Shown here piece after piece: positions 34,191-42,761 of a DNA stretch of 64,000 nucleotides. The position numbers were made by a program, and so were the translations under genes. Numbering within the stretch: the stretch's first letter is position 1; every line of letters begins with the position of its first letter. The notes below the pieces were generated by a model that was not told the origin of the DNA, made no database searches, and was given only the letters and a program-made list of their open reading frames with translations. The stretch covers positions 1,054,001-1,118,000 of the forward strand of contig NC_022357.1 in the NCBI RefSeq assembly GCF_000297055.2. Reading direction: 5' to 3'. The DNA is from Sulfuricella denitrificans skB26 (GTDB taxonomy: Bacteria > Pseudomonadota > Gammaproteobacteria > Burkholderiales > Sulfuricellaceae).

Positions 34191-35747
34191 TTGACCACCC
34201 CGGTTGTGCCATTATCTGGCCTTTTGGCTGGAGCAACCTGGAGTGATATGCATGGAAACCATCGGCAAGATACGCCGCACAAGATCAAGGGCGAGAGCAT
34301 CAGCGCAATAGCCCGCGACCTCAACCTGTCCCGCAATACCGTCAAGAAATACCTGAATGCCGAGGTCGATCCGGTTTATCAGCGAGAGCGGCAACCGGCA
34401 CCTAAACTGGGCGAGCTCCAGCCTGTGTTGGAAACCTGGCTGGAACAAGACAGTCAGCGCCCCAAACGAGAACGCCGCACCGCCCAGCGCCTGTTCGAAG
34501 ACCTGCAACGGGAAGGCTACGCCGGTGCCTACGACAGCGTGCAGCGCCTTGTGAAACACTGGAAGACACAGCGTCCCGGCGCAAGCCAGGACGCCTTTGT
34601 CCCCCTCGTGTTTGCCGCTGGCGACGCCTGCCAGTTCGACTGGAGCCACGAACATGTGATCCTGGGTGGGGTAGCCCAAGTCGTGAAGCTCGCCCACTTC
34701 CGCCTTTCCCATAGCCGCCAGATGTTTCTGGCAGCCTATCCCCGCGAATCCCAGGAGATGGTGTTCGATGCCCATAACCGCGCCTTCGCCTTCTTCGGCG
34801 GAGTGCCTGTCCGAATGATTTACGACAACCCCAAGACCATCGTGGAATCCATCTTCAGCGGCAAAGATCGCCAGTTCAATCGTCGCTTCCTGGCGCTCGC
34901 CAGCCATTACCTGTTCGAGCCGGTGGCCTGCACGCCTGCTTCTGGATGGGAGAAGGAGCAAGTGGAGAACCAGGTCGGCAATGTGCGGGAATGGCTGTTC
35001 ACCCCCATCCTACGCTTCGACGCTTTGGCGGAGTTGAACGCATGGCTGGAAACCCGTTGTACGGAGTTAGCCAATCGTCCCCATCCCACATGGAAGGAGC
35101 GCCCCATAGCGGAGGTGTTCGCCGAGGAACAACCTCGTCTTCGGCCGATCACGATGCCCTTCGACGGTTACTTCGAGCAAACCCTCAGGGTGTCTTCCAC
35201 CTGCCTGGTGAGCTATGACCGCAACCGCTACAGCGTGCCGGCTGAGCATGCCGGGCAGCGGATATCCTTACGGGCGAACGCGAACCGTATCCGGGTGGTA
35301 GCGGACGGCAAACTCATTGCCGAACATGCCCGCCACTTCGGGCGAGAACGGCTGATTCTTGACCCTTGGCACTACCTGTCTGTGCTGGAGAAGAAACCCG
35401 GCGCATTACGCAATGGGGCGCCGTTCCAGGATTGGGCCTTGCCAGCCGCCATTGGCGCCGTGAAGGATAAGCTACTCAAATCGCCCCAGGGCGACCGGGC
35501 TTTCGTGGAAGTGTTGCTGGCGATGCGCCAGTACGGCGCCGATATGGTGACCGTGGCATGCGAACTGGCGCTGGAGGAAGGCATCGTGACCACTCCTGTC
35601 ATTCTCAACCACATGCACCGATTACTATCTCCCGCCAAACCCGAACCGATCACCGTTTCCACCGCGCTAATGCTGGCTATCGAACCCGTAGCCGATTGCA
35701 CTCGTTACGACAGCCTGCGCGGAGGTGTGCCATGCTGGCTGAACTGA
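34191..35747 (+). CDS. istA: IS21-family transposase IstA (probable N-terminal frameshift)
   Basis: The body has the [26 protein letters not shown], the DDE catalytic domain (D in [11 protein letters not shown] in [11 protein letters not shown] in [10 protein letters not shown]) and a C-terminal domain. The usual IS21 N-terminus is METIGKIRR: that sequence is encoded from the ATG at 34252 but in the +1 frame relative to the HTH, so an indel near 34280 separates them. The main frame can only start upstream with unrelated residues (TTG at 34191 or ATG at 34248). The copy may be impaired or use programmed shifting. It overlaps istB by 16 bases. Confidence 0.85.
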   Translation: MTTPVVPLSGLLAGATWSDMHGNHRQDTPHKIKGESISAIARDLNLSRNTVKKYLNAEVDPVYQRERQPAPKLGELQPVLETWLEQDSQRPKRERRTAQRLFEDLQREGYAGAYDSVQRLVKHWKTQRPGASQDAFVPLVFAAGDACQFDWSHEHVILGGVAQVVKLAHFRLSHSRQMFLAAYPRESQEMVFDAHNRAFAFFGGVPVRMIYDNPKTIVESIFSGKDRQFNRRFLALASHYLFEPVACTPASGWEKEQVENQVGNVREWLFTPILRFDALAELNAWLETRCTELANRPHPTWKERPIAEVFAEEQPRLRPITMPFDGYFEQTLRVSSTCLVSYDRNRYSVPAEHAGQRISLRANANRIRVVADGKLIAEHARHFGRERLILDPWHYLSVLEKKPGALRNGAPFQDWALPAAIGAVKDKLLKSPQGDRAFVEVLLAMRQYGADMVTVACELALEEGIVTTPVILNHMHRLLSPAKPEPITVSTALMLAIEPVADCTRYDSLRGGVPCWLN

Positions 35748-36466
35748 CCCAGCGCCTCAAGGCGCTGCATCTCTACGGCATGGCGGCGGAACTGACGGAG
35801 ATGGGGGTGGAGCGCTCCAGGAAACCCGAAGCGCCGGAGGTGTGGCTCCAGCGGCTGGTCGAGGCGGAGACCGTGGATCACCACGCCCGTTCCTTGCGCT
35901 ACCAGTTGCACGTGGCGAAGTTCCCGGTCCATCGTGACCTGGAAAGTTTCCAGTGGTCGGAGTCCCCTCTGCTTGAGCAGCAGATTCGGCAATTGGCCTG
36001 CGGCGCCTTCATGGAGGCGGCGCACAACCTGATTCTGGTGGGCGGAACCGGAACGGGCAAGACTCATATGGCTACCGCGCTAGGCGTATCGGCGATCCAT
36101 GCCGGGAAACGGGTGCGCTTCTACAATGCGGTGGATCTGGTGAACCAACTGGAGAAGGAGAAAGCTCAAGGCCGTGCAGGCGCTCTGGCGCGGCAGCTGA
36201 CCCAGATGGATGGGGTGATCCTGGATGAGCTGGGCTATTTGCCGTTCCCGGAATCCGGTGGCGCCTTGCTGTTCCACCTGATCAGCCAGCTCTACGAGCG
36301 CACTAGCCTGATCATCACTACCAACCTCAGCTTCGGGGAGTGGGTGCAGGTCTTCGGCGATGCCAAGATGACCACGGCGCTGCTCGACCGTATCACTCAC
36401 CACTGCGACATCCTGGAAACCGGAAACGATTCCTTCCGCTTCAAACAGCGCAAGAAGCCAGCTTAA
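35732..36466 (+). CDS. istB: IS21-family helper ATPase IstB
   Basis: The start at 35732 ([21 protein letters not shown]) has GGAGGTG upstream. The 244-residue AAA+ protein has Walker [15 protein letters not shown] and Walker [14 protein letters not shown], with sensor segment [13 protein letters not shown]. IstB assists IstA in target choice and strand transfer. It looks intact. Confidence 0.95.
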   Translation: MLAELTQRLKALHLYGMAAELTEMGVERSRKPEAPEVWLQRLVEAETVDHHARSLRYQLHVAKFPVHRDLESFQWSESPLLEQQIRQLACGAFMEAAHNLILVGGTGTGKTHMATALGVSAIHAGKRVRFYNAVDLVNQLEKEKAQGRAGALARQLTQMDGVILDELGYLPFPESGGALLFHLISQLYERTSLIITTNLSFGEWVQVFGDAKMTTALLDRITHHCDILETGNDSFRFKQRKKPA

Positions 36467-36700
36467 AACCCTGGTCAAAATTGGACGCTGATGGGTGGTC
36501 AAATTTGAACGCTGATTGACACATCAGTTCGTGTCGTTTCGATTCCCAGTGGGTCATTCCGTCATGGTTTATTTTGTCGGATGGTCTAGGATATTAATCA
36601 GGAAATAATGATTCGTCTCCATGTTGCTTTGAGTGATTTGACAGCGCACGGTGAACGGGTTCATTCTCTGTTAGCCGAGGTTTTTCAGAAGAGTGAACTC

Positions 36701-37495
36701 ATGATTACCCGCATCTGGTTCGTTGTCCTTTCCAGTCTTTTGCTCGGGGCGTGCGCAACGTCGCCCCAGGGTCGTATGCAGGTGGCCGTGCCGTCCTCGG
36801 TAAGTGCTGTTCATTCTGAGATGGGTATGCACCTGAATCTCGCCGCTGCGGCAGATACTCCTTCACCCTGCGCAGGGGTGGAGTGCAGGCTTGATCGTGC
36901 TTTCGATCAGAGGGTTCAGCGGCTGGGTACTCGTCTTGCGCAATCGGCTTTTGAAATTTACCCTGATCTCACTGAGAGATTCAGCCAGTTTGAGTTCGTT
37001 ATTGCCGAAAAAGCCGAACCGGGGAGTGCATCCTGCGCAACCGGTACGGTGGTGATTTTCCGCGGTGTGCAAAAGCTGCGTCTTGATGAAGAGGCTTTGG
37101 CTTTCTTGATCGCTCGCGAGATGGGGCATGTAATCAGCCGTCATCATGACGAGGATTCAGCAACCAGTATCCTGTTTTCCATCGCTGCCCAAGTGTTGTT
37201 TCCGGTCGCCAACCTTATTCGCGGCTCCGCTGTTTTGATACAGTCAGCTACGGCGATGGCAACAGCCTCATCAGCGGCTTCGTTTGTCGGTTCCCGGATA
37301 ATGATAGAGAGTTACAAACTCGATCAATTGCATGAGGCCGATGCCGTTGCCCTGGACTTGCTGGCTAGCCTGGGGTGGAACAGGGGTGAAATTGCCGATG
37401 CACTAGCTACCAGCACGCAGACTGTTGGTGACGACAGATGGTCGAAGGATCTTCAGCTTTCCGCCAGAGGGGTCGTTAGATTGGCTGAAAATTAA
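36701..37495 (+). CDS. M48-like lipoprotein with degenerate HExxH motif
   Basis: Starting at 36701, the 264-residue protein has a lipoprotein signal peptide with lipobox LLGAC (C18). The M48 region reads ALAFLIAREMGHVISRHH: the expected HExxH is REMGH (139-143), so the first zinc His is Arg. The downstream third-ligand region EADAVALDLLASLGW is preserved. A central hydrophobic stretch (SAAQVLFPVANLIRGSAVLI) is like those of other M48 lipoproteins. It is likely outer-membrane associated and may be proteolytically inactive. It is the first core gene right of the island. Confidence 0.8.
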   Translation: MITRIWFVVLSSLLLGACATSPQGRMQVAVPSSVSAVHSEMGMHLNLAAAADTPSPCAGVECRLDRAFDQRVQRLGTRLAQSAFEIYPDLTERFSQFEFVIAEKAEPGSASCATGTVVIFRGVQKLRLDEEALAFLIAREMGHVISRHHDEDSATSILFSIAAQVLFPVANLIRGSAVLIQSATAMATASSAASFVGSRIMIESYKLDQLHEADAVALDLLASLGWNRGEIADALATSTQTVGDDRWSKDLQLSARGVVRLAEN

Positions 37496-37616
37496 TTTCG
37501 GCTTTGCTCCTGGGGTTAACCATTTGAATTCACTGTTTTTACGATATCATGAGGAAAGTTATATGATATTTCAATTAGTTACCGCCTGTTACCTACTGAA
37601 AGATAGATGAATAAGC

Positions 37617-38864
37617 ATGCATAACCTGCTACAGGCGCAAGAGATTTTCTTGGGGTTGAAACTCATCCTGGATAAGCGACAACATCTGGTCGCATATGAA
37701 TTGCTGTTTAGTAGCGGCGAGCTGAATGCGGTGCATTTTCTCGACAATACGCAGGCCACTTCACAGGCAATCAACGATGCTTTCAGCCAGTTTGAAATTG
37801 GAGAGGCCCTGGCGGTATATGAGTGTTTAATCAAGGTGAGGCAAGAGTTGCTGATGAGCGATGCGATTGAAATCCTGTCGCAACACCGGGTCACACTGGA
37901 GCTGTTGGAAACCGGGGTTGTCGATCTTCCGCTGATTGAGCGCTGTCGGGAACTTAAAGAGATGGGTTTTGATTTGGCGCTGGATGACTATGTCAATGAC
38001 GGCACTTTCGATCCTCTTCTTGACGTTGTGGATATTGTAAAAATAGATATTACGCTACAGGATTGGCCGTCGACTCTGGGGATTGTCAACAAGCTCAGAA
38101 ATTACCCGGTAAGGCTTCTGGCAGAGAAGGTCGAGAGCCATGAGCAGTATCTTCAGTGTGCAGAGGCCGGATTCGATTTGTTTCAGGGTTATTACTTTGC
38201 GCGCCCCAATTTGGCTATAGGCAAGTGCACCCTTCCTAATCAGGCGATCATGCTCAAATTGCTGGGGCTCATTCTGACCGATGCCCCCGATCATGAAATC
38301 GAGCAGGTCCTGAAACAGGATGCCGGCTTGAGTCTTAAGCTATTGCGCTTGGTTAATTCAGTATCGATGGGGCTGAAAACAAAAATATCATCTTTTAATC
38401 AGTCAATTAAAATTGTGGGTCGACGTCAGATGCAACGTTGGCTACAACTGTTGTTATACACCCCGCAACAAGATGACGTGAGTTATAGTCCGCTGTTGCG
38501 ACTTGCTGCCAGGCGAGGAAAATTGATGGAATCTCTCGCCCAGAAATGCAAAGAAAGTGACCGGGATTTCCATGATCGGGCTTTCATGACGGGCATTTTG
38601 TCTTTACTGGATGCTCTCCTGAATAGACCATTGATGGAAGTGATTGATCTGATCAATCCGGCAGACGAAATTGCTGACGCCTTGCTTAATAAATCGGGCA
38701 ATCTGGGTGGACTGCTTTCTCTGGCAGAAATGACAGAGCAGGGGCGGTTTGATCATGCCGGGGATGTATTGGAAAGTTTGGGGCTGGCAGTACAAGATTT
38801 GATGGGCGCGGAAGTGGATGCGTTGCGCTGGTCGAATAGCATCACGACCGAAATGGCCCAATGA
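37617..38864 (+). CDS. EAL-HDOD domain signalling protein (YuxH family)
   Basis: This 415-residue protein has an N-terminal degenerate EAL-like domain: VAYELLF in place of EAL motif 1, LALDDYVNDGTFDPLL, VKIDIT, LLAEKVE and LFQGYYFARP. The C-terminal HDOD domain (about 200-400: LKLLRLVNSVSMGL, FNQSIKIVGRRQMQRWLQL) follows. This is the YuxH/CdgJ architecture, usually inactive against c-di-GMP but acting in motility and surface-behaviour signalling. A short open reading (MNKHA) precedes it, and the ribosome site is weak. Confidence 0.9.
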   Translation: MHNLLQAQEIFLGLKLILDKRQHLVAYELLFSSGELNAVHFLDNTQATSQAINDAFSQFEIGEALAVYECLIKVRQELLMSDAIEILSQHRVTLELLETGVVDLPLIERCRELKEMGFDLALDDYVNDGTFDPLLDVVDIVKIDITLQDWPSTLGIVNKLRNYPVRLLAEKVESHEQYLQCAEAGFDLFQGYYFARPNLAIGKCTLPNQAIMLKLLGLILTDAPDHEIEQVLKQDAGLSLKLLRLVNSVSMGLKTKISSFNQSIKIVGRRQMQRWLQLLLYTPQQDDVSYSPLLRLAARRGKLMESLAQKCKESDRDFHDRAFMTGILSLLDALLNRPLMEVIDLINPADEIADALLNKSGNLGGLLSLAEMTEQGRFDHAGDVLESLGLAVQDLMGAEVDALRWSNSITTEMAQ

Positions 38865-38957
38865 CGAGGTGCGGTTCCCCATGATGACTAATGGGGGCGA
38901 ACATTAAGGGGCCAGGGAATTGCGGTTTTCTTGAGGCTGCGAGTACGTAGCCCGGTA

Positions 38958-39503
38958 TCACATTCGTGCGGGTTCGAAGCTCGCGTCCAGATTCAGGTCG
39001 TCACAATAATCGAGGAAATTTCCACGCAAAGTGGGAATGTGAACGTCGGCATGAATACCCACCGTCATGGTGACGGAAAACATGGATGTGCCGGTGTGTG
39101 GCGCCGGGTACGTGTCGGTCTGGAGTTCCTCGATATTGATGCCGTTCTTGGAGAAGAAAGCGGCCAGGTTGCGAACGATGCCGGGATGATCCATGGCCAC
39201 CACTTCCACCCTGTAGGGAACCACCGGTTGCGTCCGTTCCCGTTGCTGGGTTCGTTTGTGGATGATAGAGAGCCCTAGCTGATCGCCCAGCGCCCCCATT
39301 TGCCCTTCAAGCTTGGAAAGTGCGTTCCATGGACCGGAAAGCAACATGATCAGGGCAAACTGCCCGCCCAACACGGCCATACGGCTTTCTTCGATATTGC
39401 ATCCGCTCTCGGCGATCTTGCTCGAAAGCCGATCGACAAGACCTATTTTGTCTTCGCCGGAAGCGGTGATCGCCAGATAATTATTTTGAGTGTCTATGGT
39501 CAT
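38958..39503 (-). CDS. GcvR-like tandem ACT-domain protein
   Basis: This 181-residue protein has two ACT domains: residues 8-80 (YLAITASGEDKIGLVDRLSS, NIEESRMAVLGGQFALIM) and 95-170 (YRVEVVAMDHPGIVRNLAAF, NIEELQTDTYPAPHTG). The combination matches the glycine cleavage system transcriptional repressor family GcvR, which binds amino acids and regulates GcvA. No gcv genes are nearby, so the role here is inferred from family only. Confidence 0.85.
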   Translation of the reverse strand: MTIDTQNNYLAITASGEDKIGLVDRLSSKIAESGCNIEESRMAVLGGQFALIMLLSGPWNALSKLEGQMGALGDQLGLSIIHKRTQQRERTQPVVPYRVEVVAMDHPGIVRNLAAFFSKNGINIEELQTDTYPAPHTGTSMFSVTMTVGIHADVHIPTLRGNFLDYCDDLNLDASFEPARM

Positions 39504-39566
39504 GGGTTGCTGAAATGCAAAGGTTGAATGGGCTCCAGTGTAATACCCAAAACGATAATGTGCTAG

Positions 39567-39610
39567 GGCGTGTTTACGCTAATTTCACGCGAAATTAGCG
39601 TAAACACGCC
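39567..39610. repeat. Perfect 20-bp inverted repeat with 4-nt loop
   Basis: GGCGTGTTTACGCTAATTTC (39567-39586) and its exact reverse complement (39591-39610) flank ACGC. It has no T-run, so it is not a classical terminator; it lies 64 bases upstream of the GcvR-like start. Confidence 0.85.
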
Positions 39611-39634
39611 TGGAGAATGGGAGTAGATAAACAA

Positions 39635-39654
39635 CCCCGGCATGCCGGGGCTGT
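39635..39654 (-). terminator. Probable terminator of rpoS
   Basis: CCCCGGCATGCCGGGG (39635-39650) is self-complementary. On the minus strand it is followed by TTGTTTATCT, a moderate T-rich tail, 175 bases after the rpoS stop. Confidence 0.5.
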
Positions 39655-39828
39655 TTATGTTTTCCGCAAGCTTATCTGGCTGGACATTCGATGTTTTCTT
39701 GCCAGTGAGTGTGAAACTCGCGAAGCGAGACCTCGTCCCTCTCGCCCTCCGGGAGAGAGCTAGGAGAGAGGGAAACGGTCATGGAGGTTCGCCATGACCG
39801 TTGGGGCCAGAGGTCACGCCAGGTTTCG

Positions 39829-40791
39829 TCAGAAAAATATTTCTTTCGAAATGTTGTTGCGCACGAGAATGTGGCGCAGGGATTGTAGCGCTTCAAGCTG
39901 AATCTGGCGTACCCGCTCTCGGGTAATTTCGAGGGTTTCGGCAACCTTTCCCAGGGTGTGGGTTTGATGGCCGTTCAGACCGAAGCGCCGTTCTACCACA
40001 CAACGCTGTTTGCTTCCCAGTTCATCCAGCCATTGCTGGACGAGCGCCTCAAGCTGAGCCTGCTGCAATTGCACATCTGGCGGCGGGGTGTTTTCGTCGG
40101 GAATCGCGTCACTCAGGGAGAGGCTCGGGTCGATATCCAGCGGTGTATCCAGAGATACTATGCGCTCATTCAGGTTCAGCACATAGCGTACATTGCCCAC
40201 CGGTTTGTCCAGCAAGTGTGCTACCTCTTCCGCGCTGGGTTCATCGCCCTTGTGGGACTCAATGAGACGGAACGCCTTCAGGCAGGTGTTCATTTCCCGG
40301 ATTACATGCACCGGAATGCGGATGGTACGCGACTGGTTCATGATGGCGCGTTCGATATTCTGCCGTATCCACCAGGTGGCGTAGGTGGAAAAGCGGAAAC
40401 CCCGTTCCGGATCAAATTTTTCCAGGGCGTGTATGAGTCCCAGGTTGCCTTCCTCGATCAGGTCCAGCAACGCCATGCCACGGTTGATGTAGTGTTTTGC
40501 GATACTGACTACCAGGCGAAGGTTACATTCGATCATGCGCTGGCGAGCATTGAAATCGCCCTCTCTGACACGGGTTGCAAGTTCTCGTTCTTCCTTCGCA
40601 GTCAAAAGGGGGTTGCGGCCGATCTCATTGAGATAGATCATTGTGGCATCGCCCTGGAATTCGGCGCTGAATGCTTCCGTTCCGGGCGGGAGTTCCGCTA
40701 GTTCTTCTGGCGGCTGAGTGGATTCTTCTTCCAGGATGTCCAGAATGCCATCTTCTTCCGGATCTGATTTATTGAGAGTCATCGCGAACAT
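39829..40791 (-). CDS. rpoS: RNA polymerase sigma factor RpoS
   Basis: The start MFAMTLNKSDPEEDG at 40791 has AAGGAAA upstream. The 320-residue protein has sigma-70 regions 1.2 (DATMIYLNEIGRNPLLTAKEE), 2 (NLRLVVSIAKHYINRG, DLIEEGNLGLIHALEKFDP, FRFSTYATWWIRQNIERAI), 3 and 4 (LGKVAETLEITRERVRQIQLEAL). The sequence IRIPVHVIREMN is typical of RpoS. The factor governs stationary-phase and stress genes. It is divergent from the ROK kinase gene; no nlpD precedes it. Confidence 0.93.
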   Translation of the reverse strand: MFAMTLNKSDPEEDGILDILEEESTQPPEELAELPPGTEAFSAEFQGDATMIYLNEIGRNPLLTAKEERELATRVREGDFNARQRMIECNLRLVVSIAKHYINRGMALLDLIEEGNLGLIHALEKFDPERGFRFSTYATWWIRQNIERAIMNQSRTIRIPVHVIREMNTCLKAFRLIESHKGDEPSAEEVAHLLDKPVGNVRYVLNLNERIVSLDTPLDIDPSLSLSDAIPDENTPPPDVQLQQAQLEALVQQWLDELGSKQRCVVERRFGLNGHQTHTLGKVAETLEITRERVRQIQLEALQSLRHILVRNNISKEIFF

Positions 40792-41149
40792 GGTATTTTC
40801 CTTATGTCTGTTCGTTCTTTTAGGAAATGCGAAGTGAATTTCCTCAGGATGCACAACCAGTCTACAGAGGAGGGGAAAGACCGGGAATAAGAAGAGTGCG
40901 TATTCTGTACTAAGTAGAAATACTTATTTTGTAGTAAGGAAAATGCTTATTTTCGAACCCTGTTTTTGAGACTGCAGTGCGGGCCATTGGCAATGACAAT
41001 ATGATAATTCTCTGTTCAAAACAGATTGGCTGGGGTATTGGGAGGAATGGTCATCGATTCCAATTGCTGCACTGTGGCAGGATTTGGCGTTATCAATTAT
41101 CGAATTGCTTACAGCCTATTTCACCAAGTCGATGTCGTGAGGAATTGCT
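40792..41149. other. Divergent intergenic region rpoS / ROK kinase
   Basis: The 358 bases are AT-rich around 40905-40960, with repeated CTTATTTT segments (40920 and 40950) that could hold the rpoS promoter. No gene is seen. Confidence 0.4.
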
Positions 41150-42043
41150 ATGAAGCTGGGTATTGACCTCGGGGGCACCAAAATCGAGATCATCGCTCTG
41201 GATGACGAAGGCGGCGAACTTTTGCGCCGGCGCGTACCCACCCCTCAGGACGATTACTCCGGCACGTTGCGGGCGATTGCCGATCTGGTGCATCAGGCGG
41301 AAGCCGCACTCGGACAGGCTGGAACGGTCGGTATCGGTACGCCGGGTGCCATTTCCAGGTCCACCGGCCTGCTCAAGAATTCCAATTCCGTGCACCTCAA
41401 CGGCCAGCCGATTGTTCATGACCTGGAGTCCTTGCTGCAGCGCAAGCTGCGGATCAGCAATGATGCCAACTGCTTTGCCCTCTCGGAAGCCACGGATGGC
41501 GCCGCTGCCGGTGCCGCGGTGGTATTCGGGGTGATCGTCGGGACAGGCACCGGTGCTGGCATCGTCGTTAACGGCCATATCCTGACCGGCGCCAATGGCA
41601 TCGCCGGCGAGTGGGGGCACAACCCTCTACCCTGGCCAGAAGGCGCGGAGCTTCCAGGGCCGGCCTGCTACTGTGGGCAGCACGGCTGCATCGAGACCTT
41701 TCTTTCCGGGCCGGGGATGTCGGCAGATCATCAGCGTGTCAGCGGTAAGAAACTTGACGCCGCAACCATCGCGGCGCGGGCGGCGGGCGGTGATGCCGCG
41801 TGCGAACTGACCTTGCAGCGCTATGAAAACCGCCTGGCACGCTCGCTGGCTCACGTGATCAATATTCTCGACCCCGATGTCATCGTGCTGGGTGGCGGCA
41901 TGTCGAACATCGAGCGCCTGTACCAGAATGTGCCCGGGATTTGGGGGCGCTATGTGTTTTCCGATCGGGTGGATACCCGGCTGGTGCGCAACCAGTTCGG
42001 CGATTCTAGCGGCGTGCGCGGTGCCGCCTGGTTGTGGGAATAA
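41150..42043 (+). CDS. ROK-family sugar kinase (fructokinase-like)
   Basis: This 297-residue protein begins MKLGIDLGGTKIEIIAL, the phosphate-1 motif of ROK kinases. It contains the catalytic-base region NDANCFALSEA, the GTGTGAGIVVNG motif, and the zinc site with WGHNPLPW and CYCGQHGCIETFLSG. The family phosphorylates fructose, glucose or N-acetylmannosamine; closest in style is fructokinase Mak. Substrate is not determinable from sequence alone. It is followed by the LexA-like gene after 66 bases. Confidence 0.9.
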   Translation: MKLGIDLGGTKIEIIALDDEGGELLRRRVPTPQDDYSGTLRAIADLVHQAEAALGQAGTVGIGTPGAISRSTGLLKNSNSVHLNGQPIVHDLESLLQRKLRISNDANCFALSEATDGAAAGAAVVFGVIVGTGTGAGIVVNGHILTGANGIAGEWGHNPLPWPEGAELPGPACYCGQHGCIETFLSGPGMSADHQRVSGKKLDAATIAARAAGGDAACELTLQRYENRLARSLAHVINILDPDVIVLGGGMSNIERLYQNVPGIWGRYVFSDRVDTRLVRNQFGDSSGVRGAAWLWE

Positions 42044-42073
42044 CGTAGAGAACAGTGCTTGACTAGGCAGGAC

Positions 42074-42126
42074 TTGACTGGCGAACGATCGTTCACTACA
42101 CTTCAACCCATGTCGAACGATCGTTC
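42074..42126 (+). promoter_or_regulatory. Promoter with two GAACGATCGTTC operators for the LexA-like gene
   Basis: A TTGACT -35 (42074-42079), a 17-bp spacer and a TACACT -10 (42097-42102) lead straight to the ATG at 42110. The perfect palindrome GAACGATCGTTC occurs at 42083-42094 (inside the spacer) and 42115-42126 (codons 2-6), with centres 32 bases apart. The pattern GAAC-N4-GTTC equals the Gram-positive type LexA box and not the Escherichia-type CTG-N10-CAG. The spacing predicts a leaderless transcript. Confidence 0.8.
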
Positions 42127-42685
42127 TTACCTGGACCAGCTCCAGGACTACTATGCCCAGCATCGGATCTTGCCTTCCTACGCTACCATGGCCGGATTGC
42201 TTGGCCTCAAGTCGAAATCCTCGGTGGCGGCGTTGGTTGCACGCCTGAAGTTGCAGGACTTTCTCGAAGTGACGCCGGACAAGCGGCTCAAGCCGGGCGG
42301 CAGGTTCTTCGAACGCCTGCTCGCGGACAGTGTGCGAGCCGGTTTCCCCAGCCCGGCCAACGATACCCAGCACGATATGCTGACCATCGACGAATACCTG
42401 GTTGAGCGACCCTCGCAAACCGTGCTGGTGACGGTCAAGGGGGATTCCATGATCGATGCCGGCATCCATCCCGGCGACATCGTGGCGGTGGAGAAGAAGC
42501 AGTCTGCCAATGTCGGAGATATTGTCGTCGCCATCGTCGATAACGAATTCACCCTCAAATATCTGGAACGGGAAAAGGGCCAGTTTGTTCTGCGGCCGGC
42601 CAATCCGGCCTACCCGATTATCCGTCCGACCGGATCGCTGGAGATTTTCGGCGTGGTGGTTGGGTTGGTCAGAAAATATAAGTGA
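42110..42685 (+). CDS. lexA: LexA-family SOS repressor/autopeptidase
   Basis: This 191-residue protein has an N-terminal winged HTH (LPSYATMAGLLGLKSKSSVAALVARL, 21-46) and a C-terminal S24 peptidase domain with catalytic S113 (VKGDSMIDAGI) and K150 (EFTLKYLE). A self-cleavage Ala-Gly is at 77-78 (VRAGFPSP). The start at 42110 is supported by the promoter. RecA-stimulated cleavage would relieve repression of this gene and the polymerase gene downstream. The HTH is divergent from standard LexA, fitting the unusual operator; the cell may have a second LexA elsewhere. Confidence 0.88.
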   Translation: MSNDRSYLDQLQDYYAQHRILPSYATMAGLLGLKSKSSVAALVARLKLQDFLEVTPDKRLKPGGRFFERLLADSVRAGFPSPANDTQHDMLTIDEYLVERPSQTVLVTVKGDSMIDAGIHPGDIVAVEKKQSANVGDIVVAIVDNEFTLKYLEREKGQFVLRPANPAYPIIRPTGSLEIFGVVVGLVRKYK

Positions 42686-42761
42686 AGGTGAGTGGTGAGT
42701 GGTGAGGAGAAAAAACAATCCATCGCTACGCCGCTTTTGACTTTACCCCTCACCCATTACC

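Larger units (their letters stand above)
34138..36521 (+). mobile_element. IS21-family insertion sequence
   Basis: The 2384-bp element has TGT...ACA ends. The left repeat TGTTAATCAGCGTGCAAAAC and the right repeat (inverted) TGTCAATCAGCGTTCAAATT match in most positions. Additional internal copies of AGCGTCCAAATTTGACCA lie at about 34180-34197 and, inverted, at 36472-36489, as is usual for IS21 multiple terminal repeats. It carries istA and istB. No 4-8 bp target duplication is visible (AAGGT left, CATCA right), which suggests a deletion or recombination after insertion. Confidence 0.9.
39504..39828. other. Intergenic region with several strong palindromes
   Basis: This 325-base gap between the GcvR-like gene and rpoS holds a perfect 20-bp-arm hairpin (39567-39610), a GC-rich hairpin (39635-39650), a CCCTCTC...GAGAGGG element (39737-39772) and an AACGGTCATGG/CCATGACCGTT hairpin (39774-39802). 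No gene is seen. Confidence 0.6.
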
